The notes under the pieces are model-generated. The model was not told where the DNA came from. It was given only the letters and a program-made list of their open reading frames with translations, and ran no database searches. DNA of 64,000 bases from Lineolata rhizophorae (lineage: Eukaryota > Ascomycota > Dothideomycetes > Lineolatales > Lineolataceae), in the NCBI GenBank assembly GCA_010093515.1, contig MU001689.1, forward strand, positions 365,502 to 429,501. Direction: 5' to 3'. Made by a program: the position numbers and the translations under genes. Within the stretch, counting starts at the first letter, position 1. Every line of letters begins with the position of its first letter. Shown here piece by piece: positions 22,901 through 35,758 of this stretch.

Positions 22901-24204
22901 GATAGTCATTAGCGTTTTCGCCCATGCTTCGGGGTGATAATACTTACAAAGGCCAGTGCCTGTACTTGAAGCAGTGCCTCCTACCTCCTTCAACGACTCC
23001 TCGGCGATTTCTTGCAGACTTGCCAGAACGTGCTTGTAATTGTCCGATTCTTCGCTTTCGAAGCGGCATATGTCGCGATGGTCTGCCCAAAGCGGACTGG
23101 ACTTTTCGTGGCTGACGCCAAGGACAGCGGAGGACTGGTCAACGACCTGAGGCAATGTGATATCAGCTGGACATCAACACGAAAAATTTCGGGGGTTCGA
23201 ATCGCAATGGTTGGGAGCAGATATAAAATGTTGTTGAACATACGACAGAGCCAAGGGGCTTTGTGACATATTGCTCGTAGAATGTGACAATTGAAAATGA
23301 GTTGGCTCTTTGCGTAAACGAATCGCCTATGCCAATCAATTCGGACGAGTTCAGACTCAGAGTCCTGAGCAGATCCGTTTTGACACCACCTCTGAATAGC
23401 CGTCCGCCAGAAGCGTACCATGCCGCATTGAATATATCTCCAAAAAGCTTGGCCGGGGCCGCTGCGGCGCTGCTGCGATGCGGGGTGCCGAAAAACACTA
23501 CCCCTTTGCTTCGCATCCAAATCTCGGGATATCGCTCATAGGCCATATTCATTGCCTATTGTTGTTAGATGACATCCATCAATGCCGTGCCAGAGCTTAC
23601 TTGTTTAAAAACAATGCCGCCGAGGCTGTGGCATATGTATACGATTGGCCGCGACGCCGATAGGTTTGCCTAGTTGCGAGCATAATTAGGTTTGGCCATC
23701 CATGGATCGAAATGAAGACCCGGTTCTCTTGGCAGGAACTCACATCACTCCGCGACTCCGACCGTAGAGCATTCAACAAGTGAATTGCAAAATCGCGCAC
23801 GCCAGCAACAGATCGGTTCAAAAATATTTTCGACGGGTACCCGTAGGTGTAAATCCTTGCTCCCGGCATGGCCGACGGGAGCAGGTCTTGCAGCCACAAC
23901 GTTCCATTCTTGTGCCTCCAAGTGTTTCGCAAGTCTCCACCAAGCCCGTGGATAGCAACTATATCTATGGCGTATGGCTCGGTGCCTGAAATGTTCGGAG
24001 GTGGCGCATAGAGAAGAAGGAGCCCGAGACGCTGTTCTTCGTCGTTCGCAGGGTTCGGGCGCCCTAGCGAGGCGCTACTCTGGGGCTGTCGATGCAATTT
24101 AGCGGCCGCTTCGTGAAACTAGACCGGGATGCAAATCGCACCTCTTCTCGAGTCCCTTGTCGTCCTGACGCTTCCCTTTTGGTAAGCTTCTGTAGAAGTT
24201 TCAT
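19966..24204 (-). CDS. NOD-like receptor: SesB-type alpha/beta hydrolase, NACHT, ankyrin repeats
   Basis: This is a fungal NLR, a family tied to non-self recognition, heterokaryon incompatibility and regulated cell death. Six exons (24204-24142, 24085-23744, 23669-23601, 23555-23244, 23146-22948, 22898-19966) join in phase to 1305 residues with no internal stop. The N-terminal domain is a SesB-like alpha/beta hydrolase: AIHGLGG at His67, the nucleophile elbow CHSLGG with Ser150, and FFGTPHR near 181-185. The NACHT P-loop GFSGCGKT is at 386-393 and Walker B IIDAIDEC at about 487-493. About eleven ankyrin repeats fill residues 905-1305, with phrases such as GRTPLILATGAGHLDNV. The first intron is the least certain join; a 56-nt intron gives the correct phase. 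The last third is much richer in GC than the rest. The gene looks whole; its recognition target is unknown. Confidence 0.88.
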
Positions 24205-25994
24205 GTCGTGTGAGGTGCGATGATGGTCCTTGAGGCTTTAGAGCGGTTGGAACAGACCAGGGCTCTTCTCTCAGGAGTGCGGTACAACGTTGGCAGCATT
24301 GTGGGTTCTCCAGGCTCTGGCGGACAACCCAATCAGCTCCTAACGGAAAACTCGGAAGAAGTTCCCCGAAGGCACCAGGTCGCGAGGCTGCCTCGGCCCG
24401 ATGGCGCTTTGCCGCAGGGCTAAACAGGCTTTGTGCTCCCACGAGTTCAGAAATCCCTCCTTCAAAAAAAAGAAAAATCTTAGCAACTTGGCACTTGGGC
24501 GGCCAAGACAAGCGATTTTACTTTTATCGGAGTAGTTTCAAACGGTCAATGACGAGGCCTGAGCGTGCCTGTTCCAGTTGAATACTCTACTTCGTATGCT
24601 ACATACCATGGTATGTGTGGGTGATACGGTCCCAGACCGAGCACTGTGGCTTACCGCGGCTAGTGACACTAGCACCGTCGGTGGACGCATCGCAACCAAA
24701 CAACATCTCTATTTACTCTCTATCTTAGCGCTATCGTTGACATGACTCTCTTTGGACATATCATCGAGGTCATTGTGTCGCGCCTTGCGGGCAAAAAGAC
24801 CTTGATTGGTGTCGTTATTTACATGGTTTCCTGCTCAATCAATTTCACGTAATGTGGGCACTTGAGGGCGTACACCGGAGTGGACAATTGATGTATCGCA
24901 AACGGAGTATGGGCCCCGTGTCTACATAAAGAGCACTCTGAGCTCCCTTGACTATACATGTGATGTGTAGGTTAATGGAGCATATCACGTACCTGTGACA
25001 TATTCTCTCTCCGTCATAAATAATCTACATCTTAATATGCACAGATTCCCCTCTCGAAGAGGGAGAAGAGGTAGTTCTACTCGTACAGTGCATCTCGGGG
25101 CCTTGCAAAGTCCACGCGACGATGTGTAGTAGTCTAGTTACGTTTTTATAATTCTTTGTTCAGCCTCGTTAATTACAGAATTAGCAGGCCGGACTTCGAG
25201 CCCTTTATATAGATGGGTAGGCGTAGCGTCAGGCCTATAGTTTATTTCTGTGGGCTTGATTATCGCATTTCTTCCGGATGTGGTAGATAACCACTCCAAT
25301 GCTACGCAATCTTAGGCAGTGAATCTTGTCTTATTTCGCGATGGTCTATTAACATTATTTAGGTGCTCGTATCTATGATACCTTGTCTCACAATTCGACT
25401 TGTGCCTGGAACTGTTGCCTTTTACTCTCCACAAAAGGACGAATTTGGTCTCCTTGGTGTTTAGCGGCGCCTTACTCCATGATACTACCTACTATTTTAG
25501 CCGTTGCAATACAATTGAAAAGAACTTCTAAGAGGATTGATGCGCTCGGTCTGGACTTAGCGGCACCTTCTAAATCACTGTAGGAGCGGGGTTATTTTGT
25601 CACGATGGCTTCCTTATTTTCGAGAAGTGCAATATCACTAGAATGGCTTATGACACCTCAAACTCTTGATGGGCTCAGCGCACCCGGAAGAACACATTAG
25701 GAATCGCATAGAAGCTATCAGAGAGCCTGATAATTTTGCTAGATCAGCAATGTTAGACATACACTTAAGCAAAGTCACGGAGCTAGTTATCACCTGTGCA
25801 GACTGTCGTTTTCAAGGTTTGCGAACTGTATTAATGACCGTATTAATGATCGTGAGCTAGGTTCTACTTACTCTAATCTCTTACACAGAGTCCTCTACTC
25901 TCTATGATCTTAATGTGGAACCCATGAACCTAAAAACAATACGCAAGTATACTGCAAACCGAGCCCACTTCTCTCGGTATATCAACCTCCAACT
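24205..25994. other. AT-richer, relic-like region between the NLR and ecm29
   Basis: Composition drops clearly in GC compared with the flanking genes, and TA dinucleotides are frequent. A stretch at about 25400-25590 reads on the minus strand like protein (phrases SASILLEVLFNCIATAKIV and RPFVESKRQQFQAQVEL) but is interrupted by stops. I cannot assign it to a family. Repeat-induced point mutation of an old duplicated sequence is a reasonable guess. The NLR promoter must occupy the left end and the ecm29 3' end the right end. Confidence 0.45.
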
Positions 25995-28900
25995 TCAACC
26001 CTTTCTCAGTACCACCCTCACAACCTCCGACTTTTCCCTCCCTATCTCTTCCTCTATCCTCTCTCTCACATCTTTGCCACAAACGTCCCATCCCAACCCG
26101 CACACCACCACCAGCGCTTCCGCCCGCACAGTTCGCGCCGTCTCGCCGAAGGTGTCGAAGGCGCCACGAGTTCGCTCGCCGAATAGAAGAGGGTCGAGCG
26201 TTTCGAAGAAAGCGCGCTCTTCGGCATTGTTTTGCCACGGCTCGCGGCCGCGGAGCTTCGCGAGGAGGAGTTTGAGGGCGCGGAAGGCGGCGGGGAGGAC
26301 GGCCCGGGACGGGGGATCCGGAGCGGTGGCTGTGCGGAAGAGAGCGAGTGTTTTGGATAGGGTGGAAAGGACATCTGCGAGAAGATGGGTTAGATGGTGA
26401 ACAAACAAAAAATCGAGAGATACTGAGCCGAGCGGCAGTGAACGTACCCTTGCTCTCGATTGTTTTCGTGGTGATGGCATCTTGAAGCGCCTCCACCGCG
26501 CTTGCGAGCGTGTCTTCCCTCAGACTCCCCTTCTTGACCGTGCCACCTTCCTCGTCGACATCCATCGCGTCCTCCGCGTCCCCGGCCAGCTCTTCAACCA
26601 GCGGCTCCACCACCTTGGCCACCTCGTCAAACATGTCCATGTCCGTCCTAGCCGCGGCAACCTTTCCGAGCGCTTTGACAGCGTGTACGCGATACGCGAC
26701 GTTCTGCCTCTTCGCCTCCCTAAGCGCAATCTTGTTGATCTCCACGCCGACATCCCGCCTCTCCTTCCAGAAGGCGTCCGCTTTCTCCACGAACTTGGCA
26801 AACGCCTCCAACACGACCTCCTTCCCCTCCCACGTCTTCCCGGCCACGGCGGCCACGAGGGCCGGCCATAGTAGCTCCGCCTCCTTGGCGCCCACACCCA
26901 CCTTCTGCCCGTCTACCGTCGCCCCCGCCGACACGTCGCACGCGGTGCGCGCCGCCTCAGCGATGGCCCGCGCCGCCGCGCGCCTCAACGCCCAGCGATT
27001 CGCGTCGAGAAGCGGGGTCGCGACGTCGAGGATCTCGCGCAGGTAGAGCAGGACGACGCGGGCGCCGCCGACGTTGTCGGCCCAAGCGGCGGCGAAGGGC
27101 TCGCGTATCGTGGGCGCTGAGTCGTTCTTCGCGACGAAGCAGAAGGGCAGCAGCGCGCTGGTGAGCCTGTTGAAGCGGTCGGGCGCAAGCTTGGACACGG
27201 CGGCGAAGACGTCGCCGGCCGCCGCGCGAGACCGGTCGTCATCGGCGTTCAGATACAGACTCCGCGCGAAGTCGGCCGTGGCCAGGATCTGCGCGTCCGA
27301 CGCCGTACGCGCCAGGTAGCCTAGCGCGGCCGCGTACGAGCTCGCCACGGTGTCGTTGCGGTCCATTATCTCGCGCTCGGCCAGCCGCAGGAATTGGTCC
27401 GCGTGCGGCTTGAAGAGCAGCATGCGGCGCGTGCTCAGGCTGACGAGCGCGCGGGAGCAGCCGACTTTGGAGGGTAGGCCGACGGCCGCCTTGACGGTGC
27501 GCTCGAGGACGGGCACTAGCGCCGTCATGGTGGGCTCGTCCAGCATGTCGATGCAGCGGTCGATGGCGTCGCTGAGCGGGCTCAGCCGCACCGACTTGAG
27601 CCGCGCATCGTCGATTTCTTGCACCGTCACTTGGTATTTTTCCGCGTTGAGGTGAAGGTAGTTGATGGCCTGAGGCTCAAGCGCGGTGAGCTGCATGAGG
27701 AGGTGCTCCATCAACTCCGGGATGAATCTACGGAGGGAGTGCGGGCTGCCATTGCGGATGATCTTGACGAGCGTAGTCAGGGCGTAATCCCGAACATCAT
27801 CAGCACTCGAGTGTAGTCCGGCAGGAGACAGTAAGAAAGGGAGGATGTGGGTAAGCATGGCCTCGGAGTTCTTGGCTGAAGATTCCCCGGCTTCAAGAGA
27901 GCGGATGAGAACGCTGGTCAAGGCCTGGGCAAGGCCGTTAGCAGCTTGTCGGACCGAATCCTTAATGTCGTCGAGGACCTTGAAGGCCTTTGTCCAAATT
28001 TTTGTGAGGTACTTCTCGTACTGCCCCAAAGTCAGTATCAGCGTTCGTACAAACAACCCTTTTCAGGGCCAAAGATCTCACCGTCTCGAGCTTGCGGCCC
28101 CGAATTAGATCCCCAATCGCATCGCAGCACGCCTGCCTGACCCTCCACTCCTTGCCCAGAATGTTCCCCAACAAATCCGTCATGATGGCATCGAAGTGCG
28201 TATCGATGGCTTTATTCGGCTCCTTGATGAGCGCCGTCCAAATGTCGTTCATGCTTCTCTTCACGTTCGGATTCGGGTCGAACCGCCAGCGATACAGCTT
28301 CGCCACCACCTTCGGATTCTCCCTCAGATAGCTCTCCGCGCCCTCGACCCCGGCAAACACGCTCCCGAGGCCGAAGCGGCCAAACGCCGCCCTGCTCGAC
28401 CAGATGGCGTTGTTGGCCGCCAGCGCCATGAAGCGGTACACCAGGCTCGAGTCGCCCACCTCGGCGGCCAGGCTCAGCACGTCGCGGTAGGTGCTGACGC
28501 TCTGGCCGTCGCCCGTGGGCAGGGCGCCGGGCTCGAACAGCTCCGTTTCGGGCGTGACCGCGCCCGCCATGGCGGCGCTGCCGTCGGCCTCGACCCCGCG
28601 CGCCGTCTCGCCCGTGAACGACCCGACCAGGTCGCGCACGAGCTCGCGCTTCAGCTCGGCGTCGCCGCGCTCGTACACGAGGCCCAGCCCGCGCGACGCC
28701 GCCTCCTGCACCAACTCGTCGCGGTTCGTCAGGCACGCTTTGAAGGCGCGCTGCGCGGGTCGTAGCCGCGCCCGCACCGCATCTGACGCCGCGGCCGCCT
28801 CCGCGTCGCTGTACTGTACCAGGCAGAGCAGCCAGATGACGGCTGCCTTCTTGAGTGACGGTTTGGTCTGCGTGCAGTCGGCGATGACACGGTCGAGTAG

Positions 28901-31900
28901 GGCGGGCAGCGTGCGCGAGCGCGGCTGCCCGCGCGGCCGGTCCAGGTCCGCGATATCGGCATGCGTGTGTAGTACCGACGAGGCCCAGCTCGCGGAGAGG
29001 CACGACAAAGCTTCGCCGAGGGCGAAGTGCGTTTCGGGCGTGCGGATCGTGTGTAGCGAGTGCAGCTGGTTGAGGATGTAGCGGAGCGGGGCCGACGTTG
29101 CGGTGTCCTCGCCTTCGCCGTCTTTTTCTGGGGCGGCTTCTTTGCCTTCTTCCTGCGACTCCGGGAAGATCATGGCGAGGTGGCCGAGGGTGAGAATGGC
29201 GCGCTCGTTGCCCGACTTCGCCTTGCTCATGATAGCTTCGACCAGCTCCTTCAGCGGGATCTTCTCCACCAACTCCGCCGCCTCCATCACCCCGAACAAA
29301 CTCAACTGATCCAGCGTGGCGAAGGCTGCGTCAATCAGCGTGTGGTCGCTCATCCCCTTCAACATAGCAACCAAGCAGTCGAAGAACTCCTCCCACAAGC
29401 CCTCCACCTCTCCTCTCTCCCTTCCACGGTACTTCAACTTCGCAAAGTAGAATCCCAACGTCAACGTCGCGCCCGCGACCCCGTTCACCTCGGCCCCGAC
29501 GGCCACCTCCCACCCGCGCATTCGCCTCACCAAGTCCCTCACCAGGGCGCGCACGCCCGGATCCCCCTTCTTCGCCGGGAACGTCGCGAGCAGCCCGAAC
29601 GCCCGCGCGCCCGTCTCCCTCTGTGCCTCCGCATTCGCCGTCGCCGCGCCCACCGCCGCGCCCAAATCGAGCGCCACCACCACGGGCCTCAGCCGCTCTT
29701 CCGGCGTCAACGCCACCAGCTCGACGAAGTCGGCGCCTAGGCGCGGGCCGGCGCCGCCGGCGCCGCCCTCGCCGCTGCCGCCCGCCAGGCCCACCCCGCT
29801 GTTCGCCACCAGCGCGCCGAACAGCGCGTGCAGCAGCAGCTCGAGCGGCGGCTGCGGCACCAGATCGGCGCGGTCGCGGACGCAGCGCCTCGCGACGGCA
29901 CGAGCGCGCGGGTCCGTCGCGACGGCGACGTCGAGCCTGCGGCGCCAGTCGGCGTCGACAGGGACGGCGGTGTCGGGGCTGGTCTGCAGGAGGCGGGCGA
30001 GCAGGATGGCGCGGGCGAAGGCGACGGCGGGCGCGAAGGCGGGCCCCGCAGCGCGGGCGAAGCGGGCGATCGTCTCCGCCGGCGGCAGGTGGCCGGCGGG
30101 CAGGTCGTCGGCGCCGACGACGGGCTCGAGCGCCCCGCGGAAGAAGAAGTCGACCAGCTGGCCCCAGTCGGGCAGTTCCTCCCTCTTCCTCCTGCGCTCG
30201 CGCTCCGCCTCGCTCTGCGGGCCGACCCCGACGTCCATGTTCGTCATCCGGAACCAGTGCGCGTCGAGCCCCTTCAAGCCCTCCTCGACGACCTCGGGCG
30301 GCGGCTGGGCGCCGGGCCTCAGCCCGCCGTCGGCCACGCCGCCCGCGGCCAGCACGTCGATCCAGCGCGCCACCAGGTCGCCGTACGCGAGGCAGCGATT
30401 CGCGAATTTCACGGCCGCGAAGCGGGTGCTGCGGTGCGGCTCGTGGAAGTTTGCGCCAAGGCGGGCGCGGATGGCGTCGTGGGCGACTAAGTGGGCCGGT
30501 GGCTCTGCGTAGCGGAGGAGGAGAATCTGGAGGGAAAATGGTTTGGTGGTGGTGGCGGCATCGGGGTCGTAGAGGAGGGGAGGTGAAGTGGATGCTGGGA
30601 GCCGCGAAAAGGGTGCGAGGAGGCTGGACAGCGCTTTCTCGATGCTGAAGGGCGTGTCGGCGCTCCACATCGTGTCCTCGTGCAGCGAGGCGAAGAGGAA
30701 GTCGAGTAGTTCGAGCATGACTCTGCGGGGCCCAATATGGTCCTCCTCCTTCTCCTCGCCGCCATCTTCGCGCATCTCGACGTCTCCATCCCGGCGCCTC
30801 TCACCCTCGTCCTCCCCAACCACAACATCCAGCTTTCCTCCCACCAATCCAATCACCTCATACGCATACATCCTCAACGTAATGTCCTCCGCGGCGCGCA
30901 TCTTCGGCCACCCCTGCCCCTCGATATACGCCACCAGCATCGCGATCAGCCGCGCCCCGCAGCGCCTCAGCACCTCCGGCGGCGCACTCGTTGCGAAGAA
31001 GTGCACGTACTCGAACACAGCGCCGCGCAGCTTCGCCGTCTCGCGGGTACCCTGCGGCGGGGGCTGCGGGCCGGCAGCGGCGCCAGCCACCAGGTCGGCG
31101 AGACGGGTCTCGGTGGCAGGCGAGTCGAGGGAGCCGCCGGCCGGCCGATTGGCGGTTTGGGTCGGGGGTCTCGGCGCCAGCGCGTCCTCGACGACGCGCT
31201 CGACGGCGCGCGCCTGCGTCGCGCTTGCGGCCGACTTGGCTAGCACCCCGAGCAGCTCGATGCGCAGGGCCGGCCTGACGGGCGGCCGATCGCCCTCGCC
31301 CAGGTAGAGCGCGAAGAGGTCGCGTACGAGCGCCTCGTCTTCGAGGTCGACGTTGCCGCTCGCGAGGACGCGCTCGAGGGCGTCGTCGCCGGCGTCGGCG
31401 ATGCGGGCGTTGGCGTCGCCGGCGGCGAAGAGGGCGGGCATGAGGCGCTGGGCGTCGGTGAAGGCGCTGGTGGAGAGGAGGCGCAGGGCGGCCGCTTTGG
31501 TCTCGGGGAGGGAGAGGCCCTGGGCGGTGGTCGGGTCGAAAGTTGAAGGGTTGTTGTCGAGCGTGAGGAAGGCGTACTCGGCGGGCGTGAGCCCAGGACA
31601 TGTTGTTTGCTGGGGGGCGGCCGACGGCGCGGACGACGAGGAAGGCGTTGCTGTCTGGGCCGCGGCACCGCCGGAATTGCGGCCGAAAGACGGCGCCGGC
31701 ATTGCCGCGAAGCGTCCCTGGCTCGGCACTGGGATTACCATCGTGGCAGAGGCCCGCCCGGCGTTCTGCGGCCGGACAGGACTTAGTAGTAGCAGACGGC
31801 CGAGCCAGAAGGCCAGCATGCCCGCATTCTCGTCGCTCTCAAGACCTAACTTAGCGCGTAGCGTGGCGGCATCCTCGCCAGCGCCGCGCGCCGGCAGCTG

Positions 31901-32567
31901 CGCGTGCGGCAGCAGCCGCAGGAAGGAATTGAAGAACTGCGCAGCGTCGGCGCGTGAGGTAGAGAGCGTGGGAGCAAGTACGGAGACCAGGTCGGGGAGG
32001 AGGGCCAGGCGATCGGTGAGAGAAAGGCGCGGGAGGCCGCGGCGGATGTAGAGGATGTCGAAGTGGCGGATGAGGGGGACGGAGGTGGTTTTGTATTGCC
32101 TGAGGAGGTTGGAGACGGGGAGAAGGACAGATCTAAGGGGGTGATGTTGGTTTGTATTTTGAAAAAGTTTTCAGAAGACTAAGGGAGGAGGTCTTTTGGA
32201 GCAGGCTAGGAACCGGCGGCCGCCGGGGGGGGGGGACATTACTGTGGTTCAATGCGAGTGTTGATGTGTTGACATATGGATATCACCTGATGATATTGAA
32301 CATCGATTGTCAGTTTTCTAAACAGCTAGACATCTTATTTCACCCAGCTTGCAACGAACGACGTGGATAGGACGCTCGTACTTTGTTCCTCACGTTCACG
32401 TGCTCAGATCCCAGTTTGAGCAGCAGCGGGGCCAAATACTTCTCGAGCAGGTCCTGCAACTTGGCGTCGGAGCTGGCTAACGCGATGCGGAACTCCACCT
32501 TGCCCACGAGGTCTAGCTCGCGGGCCTCGGTGGACTGGGGGGCGGCGTTTCCGTTGCCGGGGGCCAT
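25995..32567 (-). CDS. ecm29: Proteasome adaptor/scaffold Ecm29
   Basis: Ecm29 is a HEAT-repeat protein that ties the 20S core to the 19S cap and inhibits faulty proteasomes. Five exons (32567-32382, 32286-32243, 32132-28082, 28020-26448, 26374-25995) join in phase to 2077 residues, somewhat longer than yeast Ecm29. The N terminus has the family phrase ELDLVGKVEFRIALA, then YLAPLLLKLGSEHVNVRNKV, continuing through the 44-nt exon as ISICQHINTRIEPQ. The C-terminal part keeps YEKYLTKIWTKAFKVLDDIKD, an Ecm29 signature. Most of the protein is alpha-helical repeat. An N-terminal insert rich in Ala/Pro/Ser/Gln (about residues 170-210) looks disordered. Intron 2 contains a run of at least ten C/G. 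It diverges from ubx5. Confidence 0.93.
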
Positions 32568-33836
32568 GACGGAAATGGAGGAGGAGTTGTTTGGGCTCCC
32601 AACGAGAATGAAGCCTTTGTTGGAGCAAACAGAAGATCACCGGCGCGAACGATGGATGTTGGCACGAAGCAAACGGTGGAAGAGACTGCCTAGGAAGCGG
32701 AGCTTTGGAAAGGCATTGGCTTTCTAATCAAGACACAAGCTGGCCAAGGCTGCCGCAGCTGTCGCGGCCCGATCTAACTAAACCTGGGCAACCTGGCGTT
32801 CGCCTTCTTCAATGGGGTCGGCCAGTGGCGGCTGCAACAGGGGCGCAATGCGGAACCGGCAGCACACGCCGCCGCCTTGCAAGCCGCAATCGCCGTCGTG
32901 ATCGAATGCCTGCCTGGCGCCTTGCTGACGACTAGGCAGGTGTCAGCGTCCCGGCCAAGCAGGCGAGAGAGGAGTGTTCTGCCCGGGACGGGACGTGGTG
33001 GTTTGCGGTGATGGTGGCCAGTAGCAGCGACGTCTGGCTGCGGCTGTGCAGGCGTGTGGCTCGGCGCGCGCGGCTGTGGCGCTTTGCACGCCTCGGCAAA
33101 GCAGTTTCTCCGGGCGGCGCGGAGGCTCATGACGCATGGCGGCGCCCAGACGGCACGCACCCCAGCCCGCCAAACAACCTGCGTCTTCACTTCTGGCCTC
33201 CCGCGCACCCCCCTGCCTGCAGCCGCATCGGTTCTGCCCGCTTGCTACCTTCCGCGGGACACATCGTCTGCTTCCGTCGTCGTCTCAGCGAGCACGCGCT
33301 CTTTTTCTTCCGTTTGCGAAGAAGACTCCCCGCCAGCCGAGCACGCACCACGGCACGCCAGGTACATACTACGTGCATACCTAGACCAGGCAGCCAGGGT
33401 TGACGTGACCGAGACGCGCGCACGGTCATCCCGTCCTCCGGTGCCGGTGGCCCTCCAATAGCTTTCCATCCGGCTTCTATCACCTTCCGCGCAAACACAC
33501 TGGTAGCCTGGTGTTTGCGGTCCCGTGGCAACGTCGTCCAGGCACCACGGCGCGACGCAGCACGCGCGCAAGCAGTATCCGGTAGCACGAGAGACGGTCT
33601 GAGCTCTTTCCCGTACGGCGCTGCTCCTCCTAAGCTACTTAACTGCCCGGGCCACCTTGCGCTTTTTTCTCGACAAGTTACATTCAACACACAACACTCT
33701 TCCATAGCCTCGGGCTTCCGTACCTTTCTAGGCACCTCGCGGTGCTTCGGGTCGCCACACGCACGTACGAGCCCTCTCCACTCCCGAACCAACCGCCTGC
33801 CTACGTTTATCTAGCCTGTCCAGCTGCCCGCCCACC
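32568..33836. promoter_or_regulatory. Divergent promoter between ecm29 and ubx5
   Basis: This 1.27-kb block separates the two start codons and holds both promoters. It is GC-rich near the middle and pyrimidine-rich near the ubx5 start, where the ATG sits in a strong CACCATGG context. I looked for the yeast proteasome control element GGTGGCAAA and did not find an exact copy. A CCAAT box lies at 33455-33459. Confidence 0.55.
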
Positions 33837-35758
33837 ATGGACGACGACCTCGTCGCCTCCTTCACCGCCATCACCTCGGCGGACCCCGCCCGGGCCCGCC
33901 AATACCTCGGCCTCACCGACGGCAACCTCGAGCAAGCCATCCAGCTCTTCTTCGACAGCCCCAACCTCGACTTCACACCGTCGGAGGCCACCAGCGGCGC
34001 CGCTCCTCCCGCCTCCGCCACCGGGACGTCTTCTTCCGCTCGGCTCTCCGCCGGCCGCACCGACGCCGCGGGCGTCGTGCACATTGACTCGGACGATGAG
34101 GAGGAGGCGAGCGCCGCGGCCGCGAGGGCGAGAAGCGCGTCGGCGGCGCCGCCGGCCGTGGGTGATTACGAGGGCGATGAGGCAATGGCGAGGCGGTTGC
34201 AGGAAGAGCTTTATGGCGAGTCCGGAGGCGGCGGCGGTGCGGGTGCGGGTGCGGGCGCGGGCGGTTTGGGCATGGGCATGGGCGAAGGTGGGGTGAGGGC
34301 GCCGATGGCGAGGACGACGGAGACTTTGGTGGGGAATGAGGACGAGGGTATGGGCATAGGCATGGAATTTGGGCGTCCGGGCACGATGAATTCGGCGGTG
34401 ATGGAGCATCTTTTTCGGAGGGACAGGGGACGGGGTGGTTAGTCTTTCCCTTTTTCCTTTTCCTTTTTTTTTTGTTCTCCCTTTTCAAGTTTGGTTCGGC
34501 AAAGCATCTTTGTCTAACTAATAGGACATTGTTGACGACAGGCCGTCCCGGCATCTTCAACCAGCGCGACTCCTCCTCAGTGTGGGACGCGGCTGATGAG
34601 AACGCCTCCTCGGATTCCGGCTCGGGTTCGACGCACCGCCAGAGCCTAGCGCGCGCTACGGGCGGCGCTTCGGAAGCGTCGGCCAAATCGTCAATGCTGG
34701 CAGAGCTCTACAGGCCGCCCTTCGACATCATGTCGCGGCTGAGCTGGGAAGAGGCCCGGGGCGAGGGGCGGGCGGGCGAGAAGTGGCTGCTGGTCAACGT
34801 GCAGGACCCGTCCATCTTCGACTGCCAGGTGCTGAACCGGGACGTGTGGAAGCACGCCGAGATCAAGGAGACGGTGCGGGCCAACTTTATCTTCATGCAG
34901 TGGAACAAGGACGAGCCGCGCGCAATGCCCTACCTGCAGTACTACTTCCACAACCGCGACAGCGCCGACGCGTATCCGCACGTGGCCATTGTGGACCCCC
35001 GCACCGGCGAGCAGGTCAAGGTCTGGTCGGGCCGCCCCGTGCCCGCGCCCGCAGACTTCCTCATGCAGCTCCACGAGTTCCTTGCCCGCTACAGCCTCAA
35101 GGCCAACGCGCGCAACCCGGTCGCGACGCGCAAGGCGGAGCGGCCTAAGGCGCTCGACGTGGACCGCATGTCCGAGGAGGAGATGCTCGAGATGGCGATG
35201 CGGAACAGCCTGGCGCAAGAGGGTGTGGGGGGCAATGCGGCCGGCGGTGCGGCCGCTGGAGCCAGCGCCGAGAGCCTCGGCCCGCGCGACGTGGACCCAG
35301 ACGCGCTGACGAGGGAGGAGGCGCAGGCCAAGAGCAGAGCCAAGGGCAAGGGCCGGGCCGACGAGGTGGACCTCACGGGCGAGGCGGACGAGGAGGCGAT
35401 GAACGGGGCCGCCGCCGCCACCGCCGCGGCCGACGACGACGGCCGGGCCGCGAGCGCCGAGGCCGCCGCCTTCGACGCGATCCCGGCGGATCGGCCGCAC
35501 GCGGAGCCACCGGCGGACCCGGCGCGCACGACGCGCGTCCAGTTCCGGCACGCGGGTGGGCGCGTCATACGGCGGTTCGACCGCGGCGACCCGGTGCGCA
35601 GGATGTACGAGTGGTTGAAGGCGGAGCCACTCGAGGGGATGCAGGGGAAGAGGTTCGAGATGAGTTGTCTGGGGCGGAATTTGATCGGGGAGGTGGAGAA
35701 GGGGATTGTGGAGGCGGGGGTGGCGGGGGGGACGGTCATGGTTGAGGGGGTGGATTAG
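33837..35758 (+). CDS. ubx5: UBA-UAS-UBX protein, Cdc48 adaptor (Ubx5/UBXN7 type)
   Basis: This adaptor brings ubiquitinated clients, in yeast linked to cullin ligases and DNA-protein crosslinks, to the Cdc48/p97 segregase. Exons are 33837-34437 and 34542-35758, giving 605 residues. A UBA-like domain is at residues 1-45 (DNLEQ-type helix: LTDGNLEQAIQLFFDS). The thioredoxin-like UAS domain spans about 250-390 (AELYRPPFDIM, WLLVNVQDPSIFDCQVLNRD, PHVAIVDPRTGEQVKVWSG). A ubiquitin-interacting motif follows near 405-425 (EEEMLEMAMRNSLAQEG). The UBX domain occupies about 530-605 (TRVQFRHAGGRVIRRFDRGD). This order matches human UBXN7. A Gly/Met-rich linker after the UBA and an Ala-rich linker before the UBX are species features. 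Confidence 0.93.

Noticed and set aside
23180-23210. GGGTTCGAATCG, resembling a tRNA B box
   Set aside because: It lies inside an NLR intron; no A box or cloverleaf can be formed upstream.
24119-24141. A 23-nt GT-AG intron as the first intron of the NLR
   Set aside because: It is in phase but far shorter than the other introns here; a 56-nt intron using a later AG fits equally well in phase and is of normal size.
32568-33836. Yeast proteasome control element (GGTGGCAAA) in the ecm29 promoter
   Set aside because: No exact copy was found; partial matches are not meaningful.
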